Assembly: GCF_013426895.1 (NCBI RefSeq)
Contig: NZ_AP023174.1
Span: forward strand, 1,488,001-1,552,000
Direction: 5' to 3'
Source: Paraburkholderia largidicola
GTDB lineage: Bacteria; Pseudomonadota; Gammaproteobacteria; Burkholderiales; Burkholderiaceae
DNA length: 64,000 nucleotides
Positions 1 to 8,641 of the stretch are shown here, in pieces; the first letter of the stretch is position 1, and every line of letters starts with the position of its first letter. The notes under the pieces are model-generated. The model was not told where the DNA came from, searched no databases, and saw only the letters and a program-made list of their open reading frames with translations. The translations under genes were made by a program, and so were the position numbers.

Positions 1-378
1 GAGCGGCCATGCCAGCCGTGCGAGCGGCACGGCGCCATGGTCGCGCCGCCCGAGCAGCGTCACCGTGACGGGCAGCACGCCGACGATCAGCGAGGACGGC
101 GCAATGCCGACGAGGTGCACCGCGCCCGTCAGCAGCAGGTAATAGAGCAGGTTGCCCGCGAGCGCGAGCTTGACGAGGGCGTTCAGGTCTTCGCGGGTGA
201 GCCGGCGCAGCAGGGAGCGCGCGGAAGGCAGCGCGGCCAGCAGCGACACGACACCGTACATCGCGTAGCGGCCGGCGCTCAGCAGCACGGGCGAAAAATC
301 GGGCAACAGCCGCGGCACCAGAAACACCATGCCCCATAACGCCCCCGCCAACATTCCGTACACCACGCCGCGCTGCAT
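1..378 (-). CDS. EamA/DMT-family transporter, N-terminal part (cut by window start)
   Basis: The reverse strand is open from an ATG at 378 to the window edge, giving 126 residues that begin MQRGVVYGMLAGALWGMVFL. Four hydrophobic segments are visible, with the small-residue-rich helices and the GALWG motif near the N-terminus typical of the drug/metabolite transporter superfamily (EamA domain, usually 10 helices, about 300 residues). The remaining half or more lies outside the window. It is divergent from guaB. Such proteins are inner-membrane exporters or importers of small metabolites; the substrate cannot be told from the sequence. The family call is fairly safe from the helix pattern and the paired Gly/Ala motifs, but it has not been tested by a search. 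Confidence 0.75.
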   Translation of the reverse strand, partial: MQRGVVYGMLAGALWGMVFLVPRLLPDFSPVLLSAGRYAMYGVVSLLAALPSARSLLRRLTREDLNALVKLALAGNLLYYLLLTGAVHLVGIAPSSLIVGVLPVTVTLLGRRDHGAVPLARLAWPL

Positions 379-516
379 TGCCTTGCCCCGATCGAAAAAC
401 TGAAAGTGCGCGAAGCATAGCCGGATGGGCATGTCGGCGTCTTGTTCGATTCTGCACTTTGCGGCACGTCGCCTATGCTGGAAAAACACGCCTGACAGGA
501 TGAATGGCAGTCCATG

Positions 517-549
517 CGTTCGAACGAGCATACGAAACCGGTTCGAACG
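517..549. promoter_or_regulatory. Paired GTTCGAAC palindromes, possible operator
   Basis: CGTTCGAACG (517-526) is a perfect 10-bp palindrome. A second GTTCGAAC follows at 541-548, centres 23 bp apart, about two helical turns. The same palindrome occurs as a pair at 25230-25283 between uraH and the 8-oxoguanine deaminase gene. A dimeric regulator site upstream of purine genes is inferred only. Confidence 0.35.
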
Positions 550-653
550 CGAGCCGAACGCAGAAGCGAAATAAGACTGTCGTTCGGTGCGAAAAAACGT
601 TGAAGAATTTCGCTAACTGACTGTTCGTGCAGCGAAAACCGGAAGGTTTCGCG

Positions 654-659
654 TATAAT
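654..659 (+). promoter_or_regulatory. Probable -10 element of guaB
   Basis: A consensus TATAAT lies 27 bp before the guaB ATG. No convincing -35 hexamer is seen at 16-18 bp spacing, so the promoter may depend on an activator, or the start may lie elsewhere. Confidence 0.45.
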
Positions 660-685
660 TCGCTTTTGCGCCTATAGGATTTGCC

Positions 686-2146
686 ATGCGTCTGATCCAA
701 AAAGCACTCACGTTCGATGACGTGCTCCTCGTCCCGGCTTTCTCCGACGTTCTGCCGCGCGACACCAGCCTGAAAACCCGGCTGACCCGCAACATCTCCC
801 TGAATATGCCGCTCGTGTCCGCCGCCATGGACACCGTTACCGAAGCACGCCTCGCCATTGCCATGGCGCAGATGGGTGGCGTCGGCATCATCCACAAGAA
901 TCTCACGCCGGCCGAGCAGGCTCGCGAAGTCGCGAAGGTCAAGCGCTTCGAATCGGGTGTCGTGCGCGATCCGATCACGGTTCCGCCGCAGATGAAGGTG
1001 AGCGACGTGATCGCGCTGTCGCGCCAGCATGGCATTTCGGGTTTCCCGGTCGTCGAAGGCGCGCAGCTGATCGGCATCGTCACGAACCGCGACCTGCGCT
1101 TCGAAACGCGTCTGGACGAGCCTGTGCGCACGATCATGACGCCGCGCGAGCGCCTCGTCACCGTCAAGGAAGGCACGCCGCTCGCCGAAGCGAAGGCGCT
1201 GATGCACAGCCACCGCCTCGAGCGCGTGCTGGTCGTCAACGACGCATTCGAACTGCGCGGCCTGATGACGGTGAAGGACATCACGAAGCAGACGGAACAC
1301 CCGGACGCATGTAAGGACGAGCACGGCAAGCTGCGCGCAGGCGCGGCAGTCGGCGTCGGCGCCGACAATGAAGAGCGCGTCGAACTGCTGGTGCAGGCAG
1401 GCGTCGACGTGATCGTCGTCGATACGGCGCACGGTCACAGCCGCGGCGTGCTGGAGCGCGTTCAGTGGGTCAAGAAGAACTTCCCGCACGTCGAGGTGAT
1501 CGGCGGCAACATCGCGACGGCCGACGCAGCCAAGGCGCTCGTCGAGTACGGCGCGGACGGCGTGAAGGTCGGCATCGGCCCGGGCTCGATCTGCACGACG
1601 CGTATCGTTGCAGGCGTGGGCGTGCCACAGATCAGCGCGATCGCCAACGTGTCGGCGGCGCTCAAGGGTACGGGCGTGCCCGTGATCGCCGACGGTGGCG
1701 TGCGTTTCTCGGGTGACGTCAGCAAGGCGCTGGCAGCAGGCGCGAACGCCGTGATGATGGGCAGCATGTTCGCCGGCACGGAAGAATCGCCGGGCGACGT
1801 GTTCCTGTATCAGGGCCGTCAGTACAAGTCGTACCGCGGCATGGGTTCCGTCGGCGCGATGAAGGACGGCGCGGCTGACCGCTACTTCCAGGACAACTCC
1901 GCGAACATCGACAAGCTCGTGCCGGAAGGCATCGAAGGCCGCGTCGCGTACAAGGGCTCGGTCGGCGCGATCCTGTTCCAGCTGATCGGCGGCGTGCGCG
2001 CATCGATGGGCTACTGCGGCTGCCGTACGATCGACGAGCTGCACGACAAGGCTTCGTTCGTCGAAATCACGGCAGCGGGCATGCGCGAATCGCACGTGCA
2101 CGATGTCCAGATCACCAAGGAAGCACCCAACTATCACGTGGACTAA
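686..2146 (+). CDS. guaB: Inosine-5'-monophosphate dehydrogenase
   Basis: NAD-dependent oxidation of IMP to XMP, the committed step of GMP synthesis, in the cytosol. The 486-residue length is standard for bacterial IMPDH. The TIM barrel is interrupted by two CBS domains at about residues 90-205 ([20 protein letters not shown] and the [19 protein letters not shown] region). The catalytic loop reads [17 protein letters not shown] with the nucleophile at Cys303, and the flap has the RGMGS motif after QYKSY. The start is the ATG that opens directly with [17 protein letters not shown], the conserved IMPDH N-terminus. A membrane-protein gene follows after 6 bp and guaA about 1 kb downstream, so the two GMP-synthesis steps sit together. 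Nothing unusual is seen in the sequence. Confidence 0.98.
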   Translation: MRLIQKALTFDDVLLVPAFSDVLPRDTSLKTRLTRNISLNMPLVSAAMDTVTEARLAIAMAQMGGVGIIHKNLTPAEQAREVAKVKRFESGVVRDPITVPPQMKVSDVIALSRQHGISGFPVVEGAQLIGIVTNRDLRFETRLDEPVRTIMTPRERLVTVKEGTPLAEAKALMHSHRLERVLVVNDAFELRGLMTVKDITKQTEHPDACKDEHGKLRAGAAVGVGADNEERVELLVQAGVDVIVVDTAHGHSRGVLERVQWVKKNFPHVEVIGGNIATADAAKALVEYGADGVKVGIGPGSICTTRIVAGVGVPQISAIANVSAALKGTGVPVIADGGVRFSGDVSKALAAGANAVMMGSMFAGTEESPGDVFLYQGRQYKSYRGMGSVGAMKDGAADRYFQDNSANIDKLVPEGIEGRVAYKGSVGAILFQLIGGVRASMGYCGCRTIDELHDKASFVEITAAGMRESHVHDVQITKEAPNYHVD

Positions 2147-2152
2147 TCGCCG

Positions 2153-2971
2153 ATGAAGCCGCTGCTGCGTGCCGTACTGATCATCGATGCCTTGTTGTTG
2201 CTGGCGTTCGGGCTGCTGTTTTTGCTCACGCCGTGGAAATCGCTGTACGACGCGCTGCAGCTGGTGCAGACGGACCCTGCGCTGGTTGGGCAGGGCGCCG
2301 GCATCGCGCTGATCGGCCTGGCGTGGCTGGCACTGCACGCGTCGATCGACGGCGCGATGACGGCGACGACGGCCAAGGTCGTCGGCCATGTGAACTGGCT
2401 GACGGGCGTGTTGATGCTGGTCTGGCTGGTGGGGCTGCATACGCCGCAGCTGACCGGGTTTGGTCAGCTGGTGGCGGTGCTGACGGGTGTGGTGCTGCTG
2501 GTTATCGGCCTGGGCGGCGTGAAGCTCTCGAGCGCGGTGAAGCGGCGCGAGCGGCTGGCCAGCACGGCTGCCGCCGAGCGCACTGATCGTGTGTCGGCGC
2601 GCGACGCCGAGAACGAGGCGCGCAAGGCCGAGCGCGAGCGTAACGCTGCTCGCCCGGGTGTGGTGTATCCGGCGACCACGGGGCCGCATGTCGAGCCGAC
2701 GCTCGCCGCAACCCCTGCCGTGAGCGCGGCAACGCCCGTGAGTCCCGCGACAGGGCATCCCGTCGAGCCGGGTCTGACGGCGCAACCGCCGCGCGCGACG
2801 ACGCCCGAAGCGGCCGCCGCGGCGCGTGAAGACGCGCTGGCGCACGAACGCCGGGCCGAAGCCCACGAGGACGCCGCCGCGCGCGAACGTGCGGCAGCCC
2901 AGCGCAACGAAGCCGATGCGCGTGCTGCCGAAGCGAAATCGGGCACGCCCCGGCCGCCGTTTCATGGCTGA
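2153..2971 (+). CDS. Membrane protein of unknown function with long charged C-terminal tail
   Basis: A 272-residue protein lying between guaB and guaA, 6 bp after the guaB stop and so probably cotranscribed with it. The first 125 residues contain about four hydrophobic helices (LIIDALLLLAFGLLFLL; ALVGQGAGIALIGLAWLAL; WLTGVLMLVWLVGL; LVAVLTGVVLLVIGLGG). The rest is a soluble tail: first Arg/Glu-rich and helical (residues about 130-170, coiled-coil-like), then Pro/Ala/Thr-rich, then another Glu/Arg/Ala-rich repeat-like helix ending in a short basic stretch. This layout suggests an inner-membrane protein with a disordered or coiled cytoplasmic tail. I do not recognise a functional family, and no enzymatic motif is visible. 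Confidence 0.75.
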   Translation: MKPLLRAVLIIDALLLLAFGLLFLLTPWKSLYDALQLVQTDPALVGQGAGIALIGLAWLALHASIDGAMTATTAKVVGHVNWLTGVLMLVWLVGLHTPQLTGFGQLVAVLTGVVLLVIGLGGVKLSSAVKRRERLASTAAAERTDRVSARDAENEARKAERERNAARPGVVYPATTGPHVEPTLAATPAVSAATPVSPATGHPVEPGLTAQPPRATTPEAAAAAREDALAHERRAEAHEDAAARERAAAQRNEADARAAEAKSGTPRPPFHG

Positions 2972-3183
2972 CGCGCGCAAGCTCACGCCCACCGCCGAAC
3001 CAACTGGAACCCGTCTGCGCGCAGGTCTTTTATCGAGCTTTCTATCGACCACGGCACGCAGCGATGCGGCGCTCAGCCCGCCGTTGCCGCGCAAGCCAAT
3101 CCGTTTCGAATACAACGCCGTTCTGTCGCGATGCGACCAGCGCGGCATTCCCTATCCGTTCTTTTTAGATTCCGTCCGCTGCC

Positions 3184-4767
3184 ATGCATGACAAGATCCT
3201 GATCCTCGACTTCGGTTCGCAAGTCACCCAACTGATCGCACGCCGCATCCGCGAGGCGCACGTGCTGTCGGAAATCCATCCGCACGACGTCAGCGACGAG
3301 TTCATCCGCGAATTCAAGCCGACGGGCATCATCCTGTCGGGCGGCCCGAACTCGGTGACCGAGAGCGACACGCCGCGTGCGCCGCAAGCGGTATTCGAAG
3401 CGGGCGTGCCCGTGCTCGGCATCTGCTACGGCATGCAGACGATGGCGGAGCAACTCGGCGGCAAGGTCGAAACCGGCCATCTGCGCGAGTTCGGTTACGC
3501 GGAAGTGCGCGCGCGCAACCACACAAGCTTCCTCGACGGCATCCAGGACTTCTCGACGTCCGAAGGCCACGGCATGCTGAAGGTGTGGATGAGCCACGGC
3601 GACAAGGTGCTGGAAATGCCGGCGGGGTTCCAGCTGATGGCATCGACGGAGTCGTGCCCGATCGCGGCGATGGCGGACGAAGCGCGCCATTTCTACGGCC
3701 TGCAATGGCACCCGGAAGTCACGCACACAGTACAGGGCCGCGCGATGCTCGAGCGCTTCGTGCTGAAGATCTGCGGCGCGAAGCCCGATTGGGAAATGGG
3801 CAATTACATCGACGAAGCCGTCGAGAACATCCGCAAGCAGGTCGGCGACGAGCATGTGATTCTCGGTCTGTCGGGCGGGGTGGATTCGTCGGTAGCGGCG
3901 GCGCTGCTGCATCGCGCGATCGGCGATCAGCTGACCTGCGTGTTCGTCGATCACGGTCTGTTGCGTTTGAACGAAGCCGAGCAGGTGATGGCGATGTTCG
4001 CCGACAACCTCGGCGTGAAGGTGATCCACGTCGACGCGAGCGAGGCATTCATGTCGAAGCTCAAGGGCGTGACCGATCCGGAAGCGAAACGCAAGATCAT
4101 CGGCGCCGAGTTCGTCGAGGTGTTCCAGACCGAAGCCGGCAAGCTGACGGATGCGAAGTGGCTCGCGCAAGGCACGATCTATCCGGACGTGATCGAATCG
4201 GCGGGTAAGGGCAAGAAGGCCGCGCATACGATCAAGAGCCATCACAACGTCGGCGGCCTGCCGGAGACGTTGAATCTCAAGCTGCTCGAACCGCTGCGCG
4301 AACTGTTCAAGGACGAAGTGCGCGAACTGGGCGTAAAGCTGGGGCTGCCGCCTTCGATGGTGTATCGCCATCCGTTCCCGGGCCCAGGCCTCGGCGTGCG
4401 GATTCTCGGCGAAGTGAAGCGCGAGTACGCGGACCTGCTGCGTCGCGCGGACGCGATCTTCATCGAAACGCTGCGCACTTTCATCGACAAGGAAACGGGC
4501 AAGTCGTGGTACGACCTGACCAGCCAGGCGTTCGCGGTGTTCCTGCCCGTGAAGAGCGTGGGCGTGATGGGCGATGGCCGCACGTATGAGTATGTCGTCG
4601 CGCTGCGCGCAGTGCAAACGCTCGACTTCATGACGGCGCATTGGGCGCATCTGCCGCATGATCTGCTCGGCCATGTGTCGAACCGGATCATCAACGAAGT
4701 GCGTGGTATCAATCGTGTCGTGTACGACATCTCGGGCAAGCCGCCCGCGACGATTGAGTGGGAGTGA
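3184..4767 (+). CDS. guaA: GMP synthase (glutamine-hydrolysing)
   Basis: Converts XMP to GMP using ATP and glutamine. The N-terminal class I glutamine amidotransferase domain (residues 1 to about 200) has the nucleophile Cys81 in GICYGMQ and the His/Glu pair in [10 protein letters not shown]. The ATP-pyrophosphatase domain starts with the PP-loop SGGVDSS at 230-236. The C-terminal dimerisation domain ends in [21 protein letters not shown]. The 527-residue length is typical. The ATG at 3184 begins [13 protein letters not shown], the conserved start, although no strong Shine-Dalgarno precedes it. The gene is followed by a clear terminator. The guaA 3' end is a known integration site for genomic islands in proteobacteria; here no integrase follows, so the site looks empty. 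Confidence 0.98.
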   Translation: MHDKILILDFGSQVTQLIARRIREAHVLSEIHPHDVSDEFIREFKPTGIILSGGPNSVTESDTPRAPQAVFEAGVPVLGICYGMQTMAEQLGGKVETGHLREFGYAEVRARNHTSFLDGIQDFSTSEGHGMLKVWMSHGDKVLEMPAGFQLMASTESCPIAAMADEARHFYGLQWHPEVTHTVQGRAMLERFVLKICGAKPDWEMGNYIDEAVENIRKQVGDEHVILGLSGGVDSSVAAALLHRAIGDQLTCVFVDHGLLRLNEAEQVMAMFADNLGVKVIHVDASEAFMSKLKGVTDPEAKRKIIGAEFVEVFQTEAGKLTDAKWLAQGTIYPDVIESAGKGKKAAHTIKSHHNVGGLPETLNLKLLEPLRELFKDEVRELGVKLGLPPSMVYRHPFPGPGLGVRILGEVKREYADLLRRADAIFIETLRTFIDKETGKSWYDLTSQAFAVFLPVKSVGVMGDGRTYEYVVALRAVQTLDFMTAHWAHLPHDLLGHVSNRIINEVRGINRVVYDISGKPPATIEWE

Positions 4768-4813
4768 TCGGACGGGTCTGAACGTACCGAAACCAGCAAG
4801 CTCCAGAATGTTC

Positions 4814-4839
4814 AAAAGCCCGCGTCTGCGGGCTTTTTT
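4814..4839 (+). terminator. Rho-independent terminator of guaA
   Basis: The stem AAAAGCCCGC / GCGGGCTTTT has a 4-nt loop and runs into a T tract, 46 bp after the guaA stop. Confidence 0.9.
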
Positions 4840-4882
4840 CTTGCCGTCATTCATGAACGGCGGCAAATCACGGGGACTCAGA

Positions 4883-5017
4883 TTATCGATCGTATCGTTG
4901 AGCGGTTTTGCCCGGTTCTTCGATATCGACAGACGCCGCGAGAAAGGCGCCGCAACGCGGCTTGTCTACGAAACGAAGCCATTGGCTGAACTGGCTGAGA
5001 AGGAAGTAGGCAAACAT
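4883..5017 (-). CDS. Possible 44-residue protein
   Basis: This short reverse-strand frame starts with ATG (MFAYFLLSQFSQWLRFVDKP) seven bases after AGGAG, a good ribosome-binding site, and ends in PGKTAQRYDR. It has a short hydrophobic N-terminus and then polar residues. It fills the otherwise empty 320-bp gap between the guaA terminator and the acetyltransferase gene. I recognise no family. The placement of a good Shine-Dalgarno before an ATG is the only positive evidence, so it may be spurious. Confidence 0.3.
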   Translation of the reverse strand: MFAYFLLSQFSQWLRFVDKPRCGAFLAASVDIEEPGKTAQRYDR

Positions 5018-5160
5018 GATGCGCTCCTGTCGATGAAGGTGGTAACAGGCGCAATCCATATCGTGTTGGGTGGCGCGCTGTTGATGCTTCAAGAATAGGG
5101 ACGCGTGGCAGCGGCGGACATAGGAATAGGACGAATTTTGAGATAGCGGGCTGCTGCGGC

Positions 5161-5673
5161 TTACGGCTTCTCCAGCATAAACGTCGCCGCCAGCGTCCCG
5201 TCGTAGGGCTGCAAACCGACACTCCGCATCCCAAGCCGCTTCATCACATTGATCGATCTTTCATTCGACGGATGCGTCGTCGCATAAACAGAAGAGAGGC
5301 CAAGTTCGTCGAACGCAAACCCGATCATCGCGCGCGCGGCCTCCGTGGCATAGCCGTGTCCCCAGTGATCGCGTTTCAACCGCCAGCCGATTTCCACAGG
5401 ATTGCCCGGTTCGTTCTCGATGTGCTGCACGCAGCCCGCGCCGATGATCTCGCCGCTGTCGTGCCTGATGAACGACCACCACGAAAAGCCAAACCGTTCC
5501 CAGCGCGCCTTCGCCGTGTCGATGCTTTGATGTACTTCCGTCGGCGTCGCGGGCGACCCGTCGCCGAGAAATTGCATCACGAGAGGATCGGAGTTCAGCG
5601 CGAGTAGTCCTGCGAAGTGGGCTTCGTCGAACGGTTCGAGACGAAGCGGCAAGGTCTGGAGAAGAGGGCGCAT
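5161..5673 (-). CDS. GNAT-family N-acetyltransferase (RimJ/RimL type)
   Basis: A 170-residue acetyl-CoA-dependent acetyltransferase of the RimJ/RimL branch, which modify protein N-termini or small amines. Visible landmarks are the N-terminal strand LPLRLEPFDEAHFAGLLAL, the motif LKRDHWGHGYATEAARAM (acetyl-CoA pyrophosphate-binding loop, here GHGYA), and the C-terminal LSSVYATTHPSNERSINVMKRLGM typical of this branch. The ATG chosen lies 7-9 bases after AAGGA; an upstream in-frame ATG at 5742 would overlap the preceding gene and add an unconserved stretch. It follows the UdgX gene closely on the same strand and may be read from the same transcript. The substrate is unknown. Confidence 0.85.
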   Translation of the reverse strand: MRPLLQTLPLRLEPFDEAHFAGLLALNSDPLVMQFLGDGSPATPTEVHQSIDTAKARWERFGFSWWSFIRHDSGEIIGAGCVQHIENEPGNPVEIGWRLKRDHWGHGYATEAARAMIGFAFDELGLSSVYATTHPSNERSINVMKRLGMRSVGLQPYDGTLAATFMLEKP

Positions 5674-5723
5674 GGCATTCGTCCTTTGCACCTGCAAATG
5701 CTCGCGTATTCCTTGCTGAAACG

Positions 5724-7199
5724 CTAGCGCGATGCCTGCCACCGTTCTCGCTCCCTATCAGCCAGATTCCGCGCCCGAGCTAGCGCGGAAGCGATCGCTT
5801 CCAGCACGCGCTCGCGCGCCTCGTCGTTCTCCTGCCGCAGCGCGAACGAAGGGTGATAAGTGGCAACCACTTGCATACCGTCCACATCGATCGGCCTGTC
5901 GATCCAATCGCGCAAGTTGACTTTCTCGTGCAGCAGCGCAGTCAACGCGGTCGCGCCCAGCGTAACGACGACGGCAGGCTTCACGCGCTCCAGTTCGCGT
6001 TCGAGCCAGTAGCCGCACGCATCGATTTCCTGCTGCGCCGCTGTCTTGTGCAGACGTCGCTTGCCGCGCAGCAGCCATTTGAAGTGCTTGACGGCGTTGG
6101 TCAGATAAAGCTGCTCGCGCCGTAACCCCGCACGTTCGATCGCGACGTCGAGCAAACGGCCCGCTGGCCCGACGAACGGCTTGCCCGCGAGATCTTCCTG
6201 GTCGCCGGGCTGCTCGCCGATCAGCATGATGCGCGCATCGTCGGGACCGATGCCATCGACGGCCTGCGTTGCGTGCCGCCATAACTCGCAGCGCTGGCAA
6301 GCGTCGAGCGTCGATGGCTGCTGACGCGCCGGCTGTGCGCTCTGTGCGTCGACGGGCACACTTTTGCCGCCCAGCACGCCGACGCCACGCGCCTGCGCGA
6401 CCCGCTGCGCGCCGCTTTTCGCTTCGCTGATCATCGACGGAATGAGCTGACCCTCGGGCAAACCTTTCCAGAAGCGCACAGGCATGTGCTGCTCGAGCGC
6501 CGTTTCGTTCAGGCGCGCGGGATTGAACGTGCTGCGGTAGTAGGCGAGCCAGAGCGCTTCGGCTTCGTCGGCGGTGTGCGTGCAGCGGTCGCTGGATGAC
6601 GCCGGGCGGCGTTCGAGTCGCAACGCACTGCCGTCCCACCATGCGGCGCTATCGGGCGTCGAGATGAGCCATGTGGAGCGGCCCATGCGGCGTGCAAAAT
6701 GCTCGGCCGACCATGCCAGCACATCGTGTTCCGGCTCGTACCACGCGACGTACTCGGGCAGATCAGCCGCAGGCGCATCGTTGCCCGGTTCGCGCAGCCG
6801 GAAACGCACATACGCGATCATGTCGTGCTTGGCGCGTCGCACGGCCTTGGCCATCTTGTACAGGCGCGCGCCGTCGCTATCGGCGGCGGACGCGACCGAG
6901 CGGTCGCCTTCTTGCCATCGCCAGAGCACCCGGTAGAGGAACGCCCAGCGTGCCGTGTCGCGATAGAGCGCCGCGTCTTTCAGCAGTTCGCCGAGTTCGC
7001 GGGAAATGCGGACATCGACGGGAGCGGTCGTTGCAGGCGACACAGACGCGTGATCGTCGAACAGCGCGGGCGTGGCCGCATGATCGTCATCGCCAATGAC
7101 ACGCCAGTCGATATCCTCAGGCGCAATGCGGCTCGCGAGCGCCTGCAGCGCGGCTGCGCGCCAGGCCGCATAGCTGTCGTCGATCGAAATGACTTGCAT
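5724..7199 (-). CDS. DUF4130-UdgX fusion, uracil-DNA-binding repair protein
   Basis: A 491-residue two-domain protein. The N-terminal half (about 1-245) matches the DUF4130 / 'probable DNA metabolism protein' family, with LYRVLWRWQEGDRSV, RRAKHDMIAYVRFR and HFARRMGRSTWLISTPD. The C-terminal half is a uracil-DNA glycosylase-fold UdgX. Its motif GEQPGDQED lies at 328-336 and GKPFVGPAGRLLD follows; the UdgX-specific arginine-rich loop KRRLHK is at 380-385; the HPS motif is in TYHPSFALR. In characterised UdgX the loop histidine (here His384) attacks the sugar and leaves the protein covalently bound to the abasic site. The upstream partner is the radical SAM gene 16 bp away, and a LexA box precedes that gene, so the pair is predicted to be SOS-induced. 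The family role is established; the function of the DUF4130 half is not. Confidence 0.93.
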   Translation of the reverse strand: MQVISIDDSYAAWRAAALQALASRIAPEDIDWRVIGDDDHAATPALFDDHASVSPATTAPVDVRISRELGELLKDAALYRDTARWAFLYRVLWRWQEGDRSVASAADSDGARLYKMAKAVRRAKHDMIAYVRFRLREPGNDAPAADLPEYVAWYEPEHDVLAWSAEHFARRMGRSTWLISTPDSAAWWDGSALRLERRPASSSDRCTHTADEAEALWLAYYRSTFNPARLNETALEQHMPVRFWKGLPEGQLIPSMISEAKSGAQRVAQARGVGVLGGKSVPVDAQSAQPARQQPSTLDACQRCELWRHATQAVDGIGPDDARIMLIGEQPGDQEDLAGKPFVGPAGRLLDVAIERAGLRREQLYLTNAVKHFKWLLRGKRRLHKTAAQQEIDACGYWLERELERVKPAVVVTLGATALTALLHEKVNLRDWIDRPIDVDGMQVVATYHPSFALRQENDEARERVLEAIASALARARNLADRERERWQASR

Positions 7200-7215
7200 G
7201 CGCTCGCGCCCGGTG

Positions 7216-8427
7216 TCAAAGCAGCGACAACTGCGTGGGCGGCGGCGTCAGCGCATGACGTAAGCGCTGCGTCGACAGATCGGCGTGCGCGGGGCGATAG
7301 TCTGCTGTCGTCACGAAGGGCCGCGTCTTGTCCATCGAGCAGCGCAACTGCACGAGATCCTGATAGCGGATGCGCCGCGAGCGCCGCAGCGCCACGAGAC
7401 GCTTCGCGTTGCGCACGCCGATGCCCGGCACGCGCGCGATCATGCGTACGTTGGCGCGATTCAGGTCGACGGGGAAGCTCTCCCGATGACTCAGCGCCCA
7501 CGCGAGCTTCGGATCGATATCGAGCGCAAGATTGCCGGGCGTATCGAACAGTTCGTCGACGCGAAAGCCGTAGCCGCGCAGCAGAAAATCCGCCTGATAC
7601 AAACGATGCTCGCGCAACAGCGGCGGCGCCTGGGCGGGCAACGCCGTCGGACTGTCGGGAATCGGGCTGAACGCGGAGTAGTAGACGCGCTTGAGCCGGT
7701 ACGAGCCGTAAAGCGTTTCGGCTGTTTGCAGGATCGTGCTGTCGCTGGTGTCGTCCGCGCCGACGATCATCTGCGTGCTTTGCCCAGCAGGCGAGAACCG
7801 CGGCGCCTTCGCGTCGCTCTCGGCTTCATCGCTGGCGAGGCGGATCGAGCCCATCGCGAGGCGGATCGTGCGCGCGCTCTTCTCGGGCGCGAGCCGTTCC
7901 AGACTGATCTCCGTCGGCAGTTCGATGTTGACGCTCAGGCGGTCCGCGTAACGGCCCGCTTGCGCGATCAGCTCCGGGTCGGCATCGGGAATGGTCTTCA
8001 AATGGATATAGCCGCGAAACAGATGCTCTTCGCGCAACGACTGCGCGACACGCACCAGTTGCTCCATCGTGTAGTTCGACGAGCGGATCACGCCGGAACT
8101 GAGAAACAGACCGTCGATGTAATTGCGCCGGTAAAAGTCGAGCGTGAGGCTTACGACTTCCTCGGGCGTGAAACGGGCGCGTGGCACGTTGCTCGTGCGG
8201 CGGTTCACGCAATACTGACAGTCGTACAGACAGAAGTTGGTCAGCAGGATTTTCAGCAGCGACACGCAGCGGCCGTCAGGCGTGAAGCTGTGGCAGATGC
8301 CCGCGCCCGTGCTCGCGCCGAGCCCGTCCGTGCCGCGCGAACTGCGCTTCGGCGCGCCGCTGCTCGCACACGACGCGTCGTACTTGGCGGCGTCGGCGAG
8401 TATTTCGAGCTTTTTGAGCAGTTCCAT
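7216..8427 (-). CDS. Putative DNA modification/repair radical SAM protein
   Basis: A 403-residue radical SAM protein with the 4Fe-4S motif CLYDCQYC (Cys66, Cys70, Cys73; CX3CX2C). Before it stands a Cys-containing segment, DASCASSG...GICHSFTPDGRC. The C-terminal part has a helix-hairpin-helix-like stretch (MIARVPGIGVRNAKRLVALR) suited to DNA binding. The architecture is that of the 'putative DNA modification/repair radical SAM protein' family, which is regularly paired with DUF4130-UdgX proteins, as here. The ATG lies 14 bp downstream of a near-consensus LexA operator, so expression should rise on DNA damage. The chemical reaction is unknown. Radical SAM membership is certain; the repair role rests on the domain and gene pairing. 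Confidence 0.93.
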   Translation of the reverse strand: MELLKKLEILADAAKYDASCASSGAPKRSSRGTDGLGASTGAGICHSFTPDGRCVSLLKILLTNFCLYDCQYCVNRRTSNVPRARFTPEEVVSLTLDFYRRNYIDGLFLSSGVIRSSNYTMEQLVRVAQSLREEHLFRGYIHLKTIPDADPELIAQAGRYADRLSVNIELPTEISLERLAPEKSARTIRLAMGSIRLASDEAESDAKAPRFSPAGQSTQMIVGADDTSDSTILQTAETLYGSYRLKRVYYSAFSPIPDSPTALPAQAPPLLREHRLYQADFLLRGYGFRVDELFDTPGNLALDIDPKLAWALSHRESFPVDLNRANVRMIARVPGIGVRNAKRLVALRRSRRIRYQDLVQLRCSMDKTRPFVTTADYRPAHADLSTQRLRHALTPPPTQLSLL

Positions 8428-8440
8428 GGGCGGATCGTGA

Positions 8441-8460
8441 TACTGTATATGCGCACAGTA
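8441..8460. promoter_or_regulatory. LexA (SOS) box
   Basis: The sequence TACTGTATATGCGCACAGTA matches the proteobacterial LexA consensus CTGT-N8-ACAG exactly and agrees with 16 of 20 positions of the E. coli consensus; all differences lie in the central four bases. It sits 14-33 bp upstream of the radical SAM gene start, a position that would block transcription or initiation. Confidence 0.85.
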
Positions 8461-8563
8461 TTCTACGCCGGCGCGTGTCGTTCATAGCGTCGCTAGTTGG
8501 GTGAATCCCGCGGCTGTCCTGGTCTTGTTCCAGTTTTCAGGCAAATAACCGAATCGCGCGAAC

Positions 8564-8598
8564 ATAAAAAACGCGGCGCACGTGGCGCCGCGTTTTCT
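8564..8598 (-). terminator. Terminator of the permease gene
   Basis: The stem ACGCGGCGC / GCGCCGCGT with loop ACGTG is followed on the reverse strand by TTTTTTAT. It ends the reverse-strand permease transcription unit. Confidence 0.85.
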
Positions 8599-8641
8599 GG
8601 AGCACGATCCGCATCAGCAAATCGCGTATTACCGTGTCCGT

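Larger units (their letters stand above)
379..685. other. Divergent intergenic region upstream of guaB
   Basis: No gene is apparent here. The stretch holds two copies of the palindrome GTTCGAAC (518-525, inside a longer CGTTCGAACG, and 541-548) and a TATAAT hexamer close to guaB. It is the regulatory region for guaB and for the divergent transporter. Confidence 0.6.

Noticed and set aside
473..3148. 891-residue reverse-strand open frame
   Set aside because: It is the antisense of guaB and its downstream gene; composition is Arg/His/Asp-rich without any fold, whereas the forward strand encodes a clear IMPDH.
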